Shown: positions 27,701-39,700 of the stretch, piece by piece
Position numbering within the stretch: position 1 is the first letter of the stretch
How the letters are laid out: each line of letters starts with the position of its first letter
Assembly: GCA_964059195.1 (NCBI GenBank)
Contig: CAXKWD010000004.1
Span: forward strand, 118,493,543-118,557,542
Direction: 5' to 3'
Length of the DNA: 64,000 nt
From: Ectobius pallidus
Taxonomy: Eukaryota; Arthropoda; Insecta; Blattodea; Ectobiidae
Translations under genes and position numbers: made by a program
Notes under the pieces: model-generated
Seen by the model: only the letters and a program-made list of their open reading frames with translations
Told to the model about the DNA's origin: nothing
Databases searched by the model: none

Positions 27701-30700
27701 GTTTGTTAAATCAGAATCCAGGTCTCGTTTGTCTAATCATACACCATGTCCATAAATTTTTGGACGATTTCATAAGACAATAATTTCACTAATACTTAAC
27801 ATAAATAAAATTTCTCATCACCAGGCCCCGGATTCTAATGACATGTCATCTTTTTATTGATGCTGCACAGGCATTGCCAACTTGTAGATAAATCCTAAGC
27901 ATGGCCTCTAGATTATAGAAATACATTTTTATTAGGTCATTTTTTGTCATTTTATGCAATTTTATATTTATAGGGCATTTATTTCAATTTTAGGTCATTA
28001 TTTTGTCATTTTCGTGACATTTGCTTCCTTATTTAGTCATTTTCATGTATTTACACTGAGTGTATTAACTTTTTTTGTCGCTAGCTGTGCTGTGTTGTTT
28101 GTTTAATGCAAGAAGGAAAAATTCGGCGTTAAGTGTTGTCATGTCACAGTCGGAAATAAGAATCAAAGAAACGCCAAAATTTTGTATTATATTACTATTG
28201 TTATTAGATCCACTTGACACCAGAGTTTGCCACCTGCTTGGATTTGAGAGTGCAAACTACTGTTTACCCTCAATTAAACAACAATATAATCCAGCAGACC
28301 ACAAAAGGGAATGCCGAATTTTGACTCTCCAGTGCTTCTGTGTCAGTATAAATTTCCGTGAGAAAAGAACATATGTTTGTGTTGCCCTCTTGAGGAAGTT
28401 TGCTCATTTGGCGATGAGGCATTCATCTGTTGAGATGTCAAAGTTCATTAGATATTCTTTACATTTGTGGATGAATATCCTCTCCCAAACCGCAAGTTCC
28501 TTGTAGCATTTAATTAATTTTGGATCTCGATTTATGTCATGACCTTCATTCCAAAAGTGCGCTGCTACTGCAGATTTGTCTGTACTTCCCTGTTTAAGAT
28601 GTCTCAAATGTTCTTTTGTTCTAACCTCTTGGTTTTCCCCACACACACTTTCTTACAGTCTGCACAGTTGAATTGGCGTATTCGTGATTTTTTGCTAGTT
28701 TTCTGTCCTCTAAATTGGTGCAATTTAGTATTTTCTTTAATGAGAATCTTTTTACTGGTGCTGTGGTGATACCATATTTGCTGAAAACTTTCTTGAATTT
28801 CTTGTCGGCCCAAGGATGAAAACTAATTTTCTTATATTTCTTATTTTATTCTATGTGTTCTAGAATGGTTATGTCTGTAGTTATTTTTTTTCTGACACTT
28901 TTTTATTTTCTTGTCTACCAGTGCTCAGTTAAAACCATTGTTTTCAGCTACTGATATGATGGTATTATACTCTAGGTCATATTCAGATTTACTGAGTGGG
29001 ACGTTTACTACTCTGTGAGCCAGTGAATTTATTACTGCATGTTTGTGCATGATTGGACTTATGTTATTAGCTTTGATGTAACAATCTATGTGTAGTCTTC
29101 CTGAGTATTCAAATTCCAATTTATTCCCATGATTTATTATTTTGAGGTCTAGAAATGGTAGATGGTTTTCTGTTTCTACTTCCAGTGTGAACTTGAGTGA
29201 ACTATCCTATAAGTTTAACAGTCTCAAAGCATCTTCTGTTAATTTCTTATTGGTTATGGCAAAAATGTCTTCTACATACCTGTACCATCTTTTAAACATT
29301 AATGGGAAGGCAGTAGTGATGTGGGTTTCCAATTGGCTCATGTAGAGATCTGCTAAGAATGGGGATAGCGGGTTACCCAATGGCTAGGCCTGGCTTTTGC
29401 TGATGGAATTTGCCATTAAAAGAAAAATATGATTAATGCAATAGAGAGGTTACATTGCAGTATTCCTCTACTGTTTCTTGATTGAAATTGTTAGATTTTA
29501 ACCATTTTCTTAAATATTCTATTAATTTATCTTTTTGAATGCTGGGGAATAGTGCCACAACATCAAATGAGACTAGGTGATCATCTTTGGAGAGTTCCAT
29601 GTCTTTTATCTTGTCTATTAATTCAACTAAGTTTTTGATACTCCTATTGTGAAATCTAAGAAAATTGTTGAATCTTGCATTGAGCCATTTCGCTAAATAA
29701 TATGAAGGTGCATTGATGTTGTTAATTATGGGTCTCATCTTGTTTCCGGCTTTATGTATTTTAGGTAGTTCCTGAATTTTAGGCAGTATAGGATTTGAGG
29801 GTATCATCTTTCGTTTGTCAGTTTCTGGTATAAGTCGCGCAAGCAATTTTGGGGTATGGAATTTATTAATGAAAGCTTTGAAGCGAGTGACTTGCCAATA
29901 ACACTTCCTCCTTCTCCTCGCATAGACACCTCATCGCTCCACAGAGGTGCCTTGTCTTCCAGTTCAGGAGACACTCACTCACAAAAGCTGTACACACATG
30001 ACATGTTCCACTATGATTGTTAGTTTTATTTTTTATACACATTTCACGTTTCTCAGTCTTATTCCAGTCTTCTAATGAAAAACAACGCTGTTATCTTTTC
30101 TATTCTTCTTCTTACACCACATATTTCATGGTCACAAAACACACAGAAAACGTGAATTAAAGCAGGGGTGCCCACCCCCCCAAACGTCATGACCAGGGCC
30201 CGGATTCTAATGACATGTCATCTTTTTATTGGTGCTGCATAGACATTGCCAACTTGTAGATAAATCCTAATCATGACCTCTAGATTATAGAAATGCATTT
30301 TTATTAGGCAATTTTTTGTCATTTTATGCCAGTTTACATTTTTAGGGCATTTTTTTCAATTTTAGGTCATTATTTTGTCATTTTCGTGTCATTTGCTTCC
30401 TTATTTAGTCATTTTCATGTATTTACATTGAGTGTATTTACTTTTTTTTTTCGTCGCTAGCGGTGCTGTCTTTGAAGTGTTGTTTGTTTAATGCAAGAAG
30501 GAAAAATTTGGCGTTAAAGTGTTGAAATGTCTCGGTCGGAAGTGAGAATAAAAAAACACCAACATTTTGTATTTCATTATTATTGTTATTAGATTGAATT
30601 GGCACCTGCTTGGATTTGAGACTGCAGGCTACTGTTTACCCTGAATTAAGCAACAATATAATCCGGCAGACCACAAAAGGAAATTTCGAATTTTGACTCA

Positions 30701-33700
30701 CCAGTGCCTCAGTGCCAGTATAAATTTCTGTGAGAAAAGAACATTCACAACATTACAGTTATTTACAGTTTTTTGCAATTATGTTCAAACTAGTCTATAA
30801 CTTTGTGTGTACAATAATATTTTTTTATAAATAAAATATCAGTTTATAGGTCATTTTTTATAATTATTAAGTCATTTTATTTAAAATTTAGGGTCATTTT
30901 ATAGGTCATTTTTCAAACATTTTTAGGTCATCAGAATCCGGGCCCTGGTCATGACTCACCCCCCAAACTTGATTGCTCACCCCCAAACTTGATTGCTCAC
31001 CCCCAAACTTCATTGCTCACCCCCCAAACTTCATGCTCACCCTCACCCTCTAGGGGGGAGCAATTTTTTTAATTAATTAATTTTTTGTCGCTTTAACTTC
31101 TTGGGCCACTTTGTAACATTACTAGGAAATAGCCCCCGTGGCTTTGCCACGGTTAAAATGATGCTTAAATACGAAACTTACAGGTCTACAATCCTGAAGG
31201 CACTGACAATACATTTACATAAGTCAGCGCTGGCTTCATCAACTTTTATTTAAAATATATCATCGTATACTACATTTTTTGTGAAAACTGCATCAGAATA
31301 GTCAAGTAACTTCCCCTGTTCTGATGTGTTTTCCACCTTAATTCTTACATCCTCTGAACGTCTCATTCTCGAAAATGCTACTTATAGTTGTCCATGCATA
31401 AACACTGGTCCTGGCAAATAAATTCTGACCTTATCTAAAGTCTGTCCTTGGGACTTATTAATTAAATGGCAGGCCAGCATCTGCAGCTCTTTTCTGTTCC
31501 TCTTTTTCATTCTGTTCTATAATCGATTCCCCAATATTTAATCTTGGCCTCTTGGAAAGAACGTAGGCATTATGGCCAAATGTTTTAATGTTTCCTTATC
31601 TGGATATATTACGCTTTTTCCTTCAAAATACGTTCCTATCAGTATGTAGATTACAGAAATTAATTATATCGTAAATTTATGCTGTCCCAAAGCCACCTAA
31701 ACACTGATTGTATTGTTTCTCAACTGTTTGTTGACAGATTAATATGATGAGAATTGTATTTGATCAATTCTGTGCAATTTTAAGAAATTATATAATGTTT
31801 CAAGGGAAGGAATGGTTTGTTTTTTTATTTTTATTATCAGCGATATTTCAAACGTTAAACCATCAATATTTTACAGTGTGTGCCCGCGGTTTCGCCCGCC
31901 ATTATTAATTGACTCCAGGATTTTTAAGAAATTTATACTGACAGCGTATTAAAAATGTTTGTGGTTCAGAGCTATGAAAATTGTAAGTAAAAATAAAATT
32001 AGAATATTTGTTTGAATAAAAACACTTTCTTAACGCACTTTATTTTACCTTAGTAAACTTCTGGACGGCCGTTTCGCACTCTGCTGATGATGCAGGAACA
32101 CCACCTACGAAACGGCCGTCCAGAAGTTTACTAAGGTAAAATAAAGTGCGTTAAGAAAGTGTTTTTATTCAAATATTTGTACACAACGCTAAAGTCGGAC
32201 ACAGGAATGAATAGAATATTTGTTCATTGTGTTCATTTCACTTAGGCCTTATAAAATGGTTTTCCTAATTTTGTTCTCGTCGTGAAAGTTGACATTGCGA
32301 GAGACGAACATCGCCGAGTATACCCGATGTGTCACGAAGCGGGCGAGAGAGCAAGCACGCTATTTAGGGCCGTTGAATTGTATACGAGTAGATATTAATA
32401 ATTAGGGACCGGATTTTTAGGTTTTTAAAAACACTGTTTTAGGTTTTCCATTAGGTGAAATAGTTTTTTTTAGGTTTTTTTTTGTCAAAAATATAGTTTT
32501 CGGGTAGAATAATTGGTTTAATGAATTTGAAGGTGCTACATAGGATTCAATACATAATACTTGTAAAGTTTAACTTAACAAAATTGACTTAAATTTGTGT
32601 AAACTTGCTCTAGGACAATATTACACAATTGAAGAAAGAAAGCATAAACAATCAAAAGAAGCAGTGAAAATAAGATTGCCTCACATTTCCTGGTTACAGT
32701 ATATCACAGTGTATCTTTCAAGATTCTCAACTGTGAGTTGTATTGAATGACAACGTCTGTCATATACAGCAGGAGCAACTTGGAAAACGACAGAACAGAC
32801 ATAGAAACCCGTGGGGTGCAACGTCATAAAATAACCTCAGAATAAGAAGAAAGAAGAAGAAGAAGAAATTCAGGTCGTTGCCAATCCACTGCCGTAATAT
32901 CCTCGATTTCATTTGTTTCGGCATAATTAACACGTCTTCTTAAAACTCACAGTGTGACCACTCAGTATGAATATCAGGGAAGTACTAAAGACAAACAGCC
33001 GCTTGAAAACAGAAATCTATATCCTTGTTCACACACGGCAACATTGGTTGTTCGTACGAATATTTTTTAAAGGAATACGCCGGTACTCTTACACTTCGTC
33101 TCTTGTTACTGTCCATCCTAGACGACAATGGGTTGAACGAAACGCTGGTGGTATTAATTTCAACCCGACAAAAATAGTTGTCTCTGCGCAAAATATCAAT
33201 TTATCTTCTGACAAACAAAAAATGCAAAAAAGTAGCCTAAATTAGATGTTTTAGGTTTTATATCCCGTTTAGGTATATTTAGGTTTTATACCCCATTTAG
33301 GTATTTTTAGGTACCACAGAATTAATGTGGGTGAATCCTATGGACATGATTCGAAAAAGTGTATGACTGCTTTTTGTTTTGGAAGTAAGGAAAAAAATAG
33401 GTAAAAACCTAAGAATCCGGTCCCTATTAATAATATAATAAGTGCAACAATGACGTAGCCAGAAAATAATTGCGGGGAGGATCGGAAGTGCCGGGGGGTT
33501 TGGAATACCTCCCCAAAATGGGGGTCGGGAGTCCATCCCCAGAAAAATTTTAAATATTGAACTAATGAAAATCACATTTTACGCTATTTTAGCACAGAAA
33601 AACTAGTTAGGAAATTTGTTTACCATACTCGAAGAACATGTAAACAAGAAAAATGTTACCTAAGTCGGGTGTCCACCCCCGGGAAATTTTTAAATATTGA

Positions 33701-36700
33701 ACTAATGAAAATCTCATTTTACGCTATTTTAGCACTGAAAAACTAGTTATGAAATTTGTTTACCATACTCTAAGACATGCCAATGTACATAAGAAATCAT
33801 TACCTAAGTGGGGGTCCATCCGCGGAAAACTTTTAAATATTGAATTAACGAAAATCACATTTTACGCTATTTTGCACTAAAAAACTAGTTAGGAAATTTG
33901 TTTACCATACTCTAAGACATGCCAATGTAAACAAGAAAATGTTACCTAAGTCGGGTGTCCACCCCCGGGAAATTTTTAAATGTTGAACTAATGAAAATCA
34001 CATTTTACGTTATTTTAGCACTGAAAAACTAGTTAGCAAATTTGTTTACTATAGCCTACTCTAAGACATGGCAACTTAAACAAGAAATTGTTACCTAAGT
34101 TATAATACTTATTACTATTTATAAGAAAAGTTGAGTAACACATGGAACAGTGGACATAATAGTCCTACTCATTATGTTATAAAAAGAAAATAACTGCTAT
34201 ATCATATTTGACACACCAACAAATCTTGTTTAATTAAATAATTTTTTTTTAAATACAAATATAGAATTTTAGGTTTTGACTTTTAGGAGTCCAATCCCCC
34301 TGAACCCCCCTTTCCTAATCCACTGTGGATTCTGCTTCCATGTTGTTGATTTGGTAAACATTCTGCAATTCAAATAATTGTCTTAAAAGAAAAACACCTG
34401 ACTATAATAATTATTAATATACATTTTTTCCTTGTGCCCGCCCCCGGGTATGGGCGCCCGTGGCTGTCGAAATTCTTCATCTTTATCTTTATAAAAAAAT
34501 TAGAAGAGACCTTTTGAAGTTATAGAACTTGACTGTTTTTATTTTTAATATATAAAACTCTAATTTTGGAACAATTTTCAACCCCCCCTCCCCCAGAAAA
34601 TTCATAAATGATAATATTTTGCCCCCCCCCCAGAAATTTCAATGACGCATCTGCGTCTTAACCCCCCCCGTGGGCACCCCTGATTAAAGTTTTAACTGAT
34701 AACACGACGCACGTCTTGCTGTGGTATGATTCCTGAAGGAACTGTACTTGGTCACATAGTGCAGCGTGTCATATGTTCTGTTTGGTGCTTCCCCTTCGGA
34801 TCACGAGTTAAAAGGCTCGCACGCTGGGTGTGTTGTTCAATGACATACCCCAAGAATGCCTGCGCTACTTATATGGTATTATGGTACTGTTTTTGATAGC
34901 CTTCTTGACTAATAATGTGCATTTCCTTAGGGGATCAGTATCTACTTCAATGAATTCCTAATTTTCCAAAAGATTTCCATCCTGTTTATATAATCTGTCT
35001 TATCCAATACAACTATTTTGTTTCCTTTGTCTGCTTTTGTAAAAAGAACCTCTTTTTCATTTAGTGTTTTCAGTGTGTGTTTAAGTGGATTTCCTTTGTG
35101 TTTCTTGGTTAATTCCTAATTACTGCCTTATCTTTGTCTTCCATATCGGAAATTGCGATCTCAATGTCAGCGACATACTCATCTATATTGTTGGAGAAGT
35201 CTATGCTTGTTTTAGCCCATTCCAATCATGCACAAATATGCAGTAATAAATTCACTGGCTCACAGAATAGTAAACGTCCCACTCAGTAAATCTGAATATG
35301 ACCTAGAGTATAATACCATCATATCCGTAGCTGAAAACAATGGTTTCAACAGAGCACGGGTAGACAAGAAAATAAAAAAGTGTCAGAAGAAAAAATTAAC
35401 CACAGACATTACCACCCTAGAACACATAGAAGAAAATAAGAAATATAAGAAAATTACTTTTCACCCTTGGGGCGACAAGAAATTCAAGAAAGTTTTCAGC
35501 AACTATGGTATCACCACAGCACCAGTAAACAGATTCTAATTGAAGAACGTATTAAATTCCACCAATTTAGAGGACAGACAACATACTACCCACGTGCGAT
35601 TTGTTGGGCGCTCGGCTCCCTAGTCCTCATTCGGTAGGTTTCATTCAACTTCGTAGGTAAAGCTGACAACATTGAAACACGAGGTACGCTATACACCCTG
35701 ACATCTAGTGGCTTCAATACTAAGCTTTCATTCTGTCTCAGGATTCTTATTTATTTATTGACATTATCTTTTCTGACGCATGGAGTTATGGGGAAAAATA
35801 CAATCTTTCGAACTGCTGATTTCACAAACACTTCATTGTCCATCCAACACTTTCCTCACCTCTTTAAGAATTCTGTATGTGCTAATTTCTGACGATCCCG
35901 TGAACTCTGATGTCAATTCCATGGACTGAAAGTTGAGCGAACTTTTCACAAAATGTATTAAATATGTTTAAAATTAGGCCTATAGTTTTCTCGACTTTTA
36001 GATGCCCTACCTCTCTTACGTTTTACAACATGAAATGGTGAAGCATGTTCTGCTAAGACTCTTCTTTATGCTTAAAATTAGTCATCCAGTGTAAAAACAT
36101 TGAGTCTATATTACGTTTAATATTCTTATTTGATGACTTATTTGCTAACCAAACGCTTATGACGTGTAATTAATTGTTATGCAATACTGTCACCACGTTA
36201 TATTATTGAACTGCATTAAATTCATTGTACACTACATAAAATACCATACGTGCGATTCTGCTGAAACGTTAGTTCTTTGGTTGACAACACTGCAGAAAGA
36301 CTGGCGGACTAGCTATGTTTTGTTCTCCCCGACCCTCACTTCCCCGTAAATCCAGCGCTCAAGAAGTGGCGCGCGGGTAATAACAAAAAACAGGAATATA
36401 CCAATTCAACTGTGCAAACTGCGAGAAAGTGTATGTAGGGAAAACCAAGAGGAAATTAGAGGTTAGAACAAAAGAACATTTGAGACATCGTAAACAGGGA
36501 AATACAGACAAATCAGCAGTAGCGGCCCACTTTTGGAATGAAGGTCATGACATCAATCGTGATCCAAAATTAATTAAATGTGTTGATGGCTACAAAGAAC
36601 TTGCGGTTTGGGAGAGGATATTCATCCACAAACTTAAAGAACATCTCATGAACTTTGACATCCCAACAGATGAATGTCCCATCACCAAATGCAGCAAACT

Positions 36701-39700
36701 TCCCCAAGAGGGCAACACAAACATCCAGCCGGCAGTTAGTGATGATTATGAATGACGATGGTCTTTGAAGCTAGTTCAGGTATTTATACTAAAAGTGAAG
36801 TATACGTGCTAAACCCAACCCAATATTATATCTTTATAATATAGTTTCACTGTGTAAACTTCCAATGTATTTTTGAAGTGTTGTAGTAGTTTGTTTTGCA
36901 TTTAGATGGCAACTTGCTGTACCTAAAAGACATGTATTTTACTCATTTTTGTTGTTGAGAACACTAGGAACAGAAATGTTTAGCTGGAAAGGTTGGAAAT
37001 TTGGTTTAATCCACAACTCCCTCATGAAAAGGAACAGCAATAGATTTTCCACCACGGACGTGAGGGCTTACCTCAATTGACACCTCCCATGTCGATGGAT
37101 TGGTCGTGCAGTGGCCACAGACAACACCCTCTGTTCATGGCCATCCTGTTCACCGGATCTCACGCTATGTGATTTCTTCCTGTGAGGTATGTCAAGGGCA
37201 ATGTTTACATCCCTCCTCTTCCAGTGAAGTTGCCAGAATTGAGATTGCATGTTACTGAAGCCATCGGGAACGTCACACAAGACATGCTTGAGAGAGTTTG
37301 GCTTCAATAGTATCACCGGCTGGATGTGTGCTATATCACATTGGGTGTATCTAAAGTCACTACAAAACTTCAAACTTCCTTCTTTCAAATGGTGATAAGA
37401 TATTTAATTTATGTTAAGTAATAGTGAAAATATAGGCGTATGAAATTGTCCAAAAATTTGTGGACACCTGTGTGACTTTGGCCTAACAATGGATGTTCCT
37501 TGACTTAATTATTGATATCAATGGTGCATACACTCCACTAGCAACATGTATCCTTCTCCTTATTTAATTAATTTTGTCATTGTCTTTTGTTATCCAACAT
37601 CCTGAACAGTTCAACTGCAAATTCAGGGGTCCAATTTCAAAATGATCAGGTTCCCTGTTTTTCCTTTGGGCAGTGATCATGGTTTTTTGTCTTTTTTGTG
37701 TTCACTTTTAATCCATTCCATCAGTAGCATCTTTTAATTCTTGAAAAATCTCTCTTGCTCTTGTATGTATTATATGGCATACTTAAATAAATAGTGTAAA
37801 AGAGGGTGGAATATATTTTCTCTAGTCCTTGTTTTAATTTGTTTTTTATTTTAGTTATTTTGCTGACAGTTTGAATGTTACTGAAGATGGCAAGAAAGCA
37901 CTCTTAACTCTTTCACTTAATTTGTTTTTTATTTTATTTATTTTGTTGACAGTTTGAATGTTACTGAAGATGGCAAGAAAGCACTCTTAACTCTTTCACA
38001 AGGTGACATGAGGAAAGCACTAAATATCCTGCAGAGTACATCAATGGCATACAAAGAAATAAATGAAGACACTGTTTATACATGTGTTGGTCATCCATTA
38101 AAGAATGATATTACTAATATTGTAACGTGGCTGTTGAATGAAGATTTTTCAGTAGCATATAAAAGTATCCTTTTTTATGAAATTTTGTCTTACTCTGTTA
38201 GTTTCATGTTCCAGAAAATATATTTTTGTCATCTTGTATGTAAGGCTGGAATAGTGTAATATTACTCTAGCATCTACAATAGTTGGAAATGTGAAATGTA
38301 TTACCAAAAGAAAATCTGATTTTGTCTAACGAGAATATCAGAGATTCCACCAGTTCTTTGTCACTTTACATTTCAAACGTTTGTTGTGAGAGTTATTTTG
38401 GGGTGTCCATAAAAAAAAATATATATATATAAATAAATTTTAAAAAAGAGGAATATTCAGCTCCCATAATTTGCCCTATTGGGCAAAATGTGAGGGGCAT
38501 GTGTTTTGCTCCATTCTGCTGTAACGCAGCCTGTGCAAGTAATTTTTTTTTTCAGTACTTGAGCTAATCACTTCTTGTTTTTATATGGGGATGGAAAGAG
38601 GCTGGATATTTTATTTTGTTTACAAAGAACCTTGAAAACACTGAGTCTTGTGGTTCGGAAAATTTAAATTTTTGTTCATGTCAGAGAAATTTATTTTGAA
38701 ATTTCTGTAGACACTGTGTATTTTAATCCTCCAAATAATCTGGTATTAGTAATCTGTAAAGTGAATTTAATTCATGAAAGTATTGCCCCATGCTCTGTTA
38801 ATATATTATTAATACCCCTCTCTTATCAGTGTGAGACCTATAACTTAACCATGGATGTTTTTTATAAGCAAAGTAATAACTGCAGTTCATAGTAATTGAA
38901 ATACTCTTAAACTCAAAACTAATTATTCAAATATTTTTCTTCTAGGCTTTTCAAATGTTATCAATCTTCATTATTTTCGCTGTATTTAATTTCTTTCACA
39001 TATTTTTGTCTTAATATTATAAGAGACTGATTCAAAGTGTTGTTATTACCGTGTAACAGCACATTATCAATAATTACACTGCCTGCGAAAATAAATTTTT
39101 CCTCTCTGTCTCAAACGTGAATGGTGATTTTAACTAATTTTGGCATGCTAAATTGAATGCTGAAGTCCGGTTTCCTTTACCATGTAAGGTTTTAAACAAA
39201 TTGCAAAAAGAATTTAAAGATGCGGATTTTTTTGTGAAATAGAGTATTATAAATTCATAAGTAAAATGCCATATTCCTACCTATTACATAAAACTGGGTA
39301 CCTACATACCTTAAAAATGTTTGGTGTATGAAGTTCAGCATCTTTTCTTTGCTTGGAAGGAAGGCTGGGCTGATTTACGTTTATGTTTTCGTTGTGTATT
39401 TTCTCTTAAAGCAAGCATTGCTTCTTTCTACTATCCTTGATATTGTCTTTCCATCTCCTTAATTTCCCGATTAAATCTTTCACCTTGCTCATCACTCACG
39501 AGTCCAATATTATGTGGAAAGTAGTCAAAGTGAGAATGCCAGAAGTAAAATTTCAAACTTATATTGCAACTGAGGACTTTCAGTTTTCCTAACTTGTTTC
39601 TTACAATTTCTTCATATTGCAAGTCTTTTTAGGGTGATCAGATGTCCTGCTTTTCGCAGGATACTCTTCTTTTTTAATACTTTAACCCGCGACCTGTGAA

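Larger units (their letters stand above)
31122..32392 (-). mobile_element. Helitron (family H2) with Pif1 helicase remnant
   Basis: Read on the - strand it starts with TCTACTCGTATACAATTC at 32392, preceded by host A. It ends with a GC hairpin (CCGTGGCAAAGCCACGG), linker and CTAG (31122-31125), followed by host T. These are the Helitron rules: insertion between A and T, no target duplication. A second copy with the same ends is at 40688-41527. A 201 bp palindromic insertion (32011-32211) lies inside. Confidence 0.85.
30163..34682. mobile_element. hAT-type element, 4.5 kb, host of several nested insertions
   Basis: The ends CAGGGGTGCCCAC and GTGGGCACCCCTG are 13 bp perfect inverted repeats of hAT type, flanked by ATTAAAG (30156-30162 and 34683-34689). 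This duplication is 7 bp where hAT normally makes 8. Both ends continue with C- or G-rich stretches. No transposase ORF is left. It contains the elements at 30194, 31122 and 32403, and the 142 bp repeats. Confidence 0.75.
27742..37473. mobile_element. Tc1-like element with ~75 bp TIRs, expanded to 9.7 kb by insertions
   Basis: The left end (27742-27822) reads CACCATGTCCATAAATTTTT and on to ACTTAACATAAATAAAAT. The right end (about 37393-37473) is its reverse complement with scattered changes. A transposase remnant of the matching type is next to the right end. The remaining ~9 kb consists of later insertions: hAT, Penelope-like, Helitron and others. The exact outer base is uncertain by a few positions. 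Confidence 0.75.

Noticed and set aside
30957..31045. CRISPR-like array
   Set aside because: The ~20 bp units are contiguous without spacers, and the setting is a eukaryotic intron: a minisatellite.
33545..34110. Satellite DNA of a centromere
   Set aside because: Only four ~142 bp units, confined to the interior of a hAT-type element.
37870..37952. Upstream copy of exon 4 as the real exon start
   Set aside because: Reading from the upstream acceptor reaches TGA at 37955-37957. Only the downstream acceptor continues the RFC5 frame and fits the family without a gap.
39431..39622. Small - strand gene of 63 codons
   Set aside because: The peptide resembles a stretch common in arthropod repeats, breaks off immediately and has no splice context.
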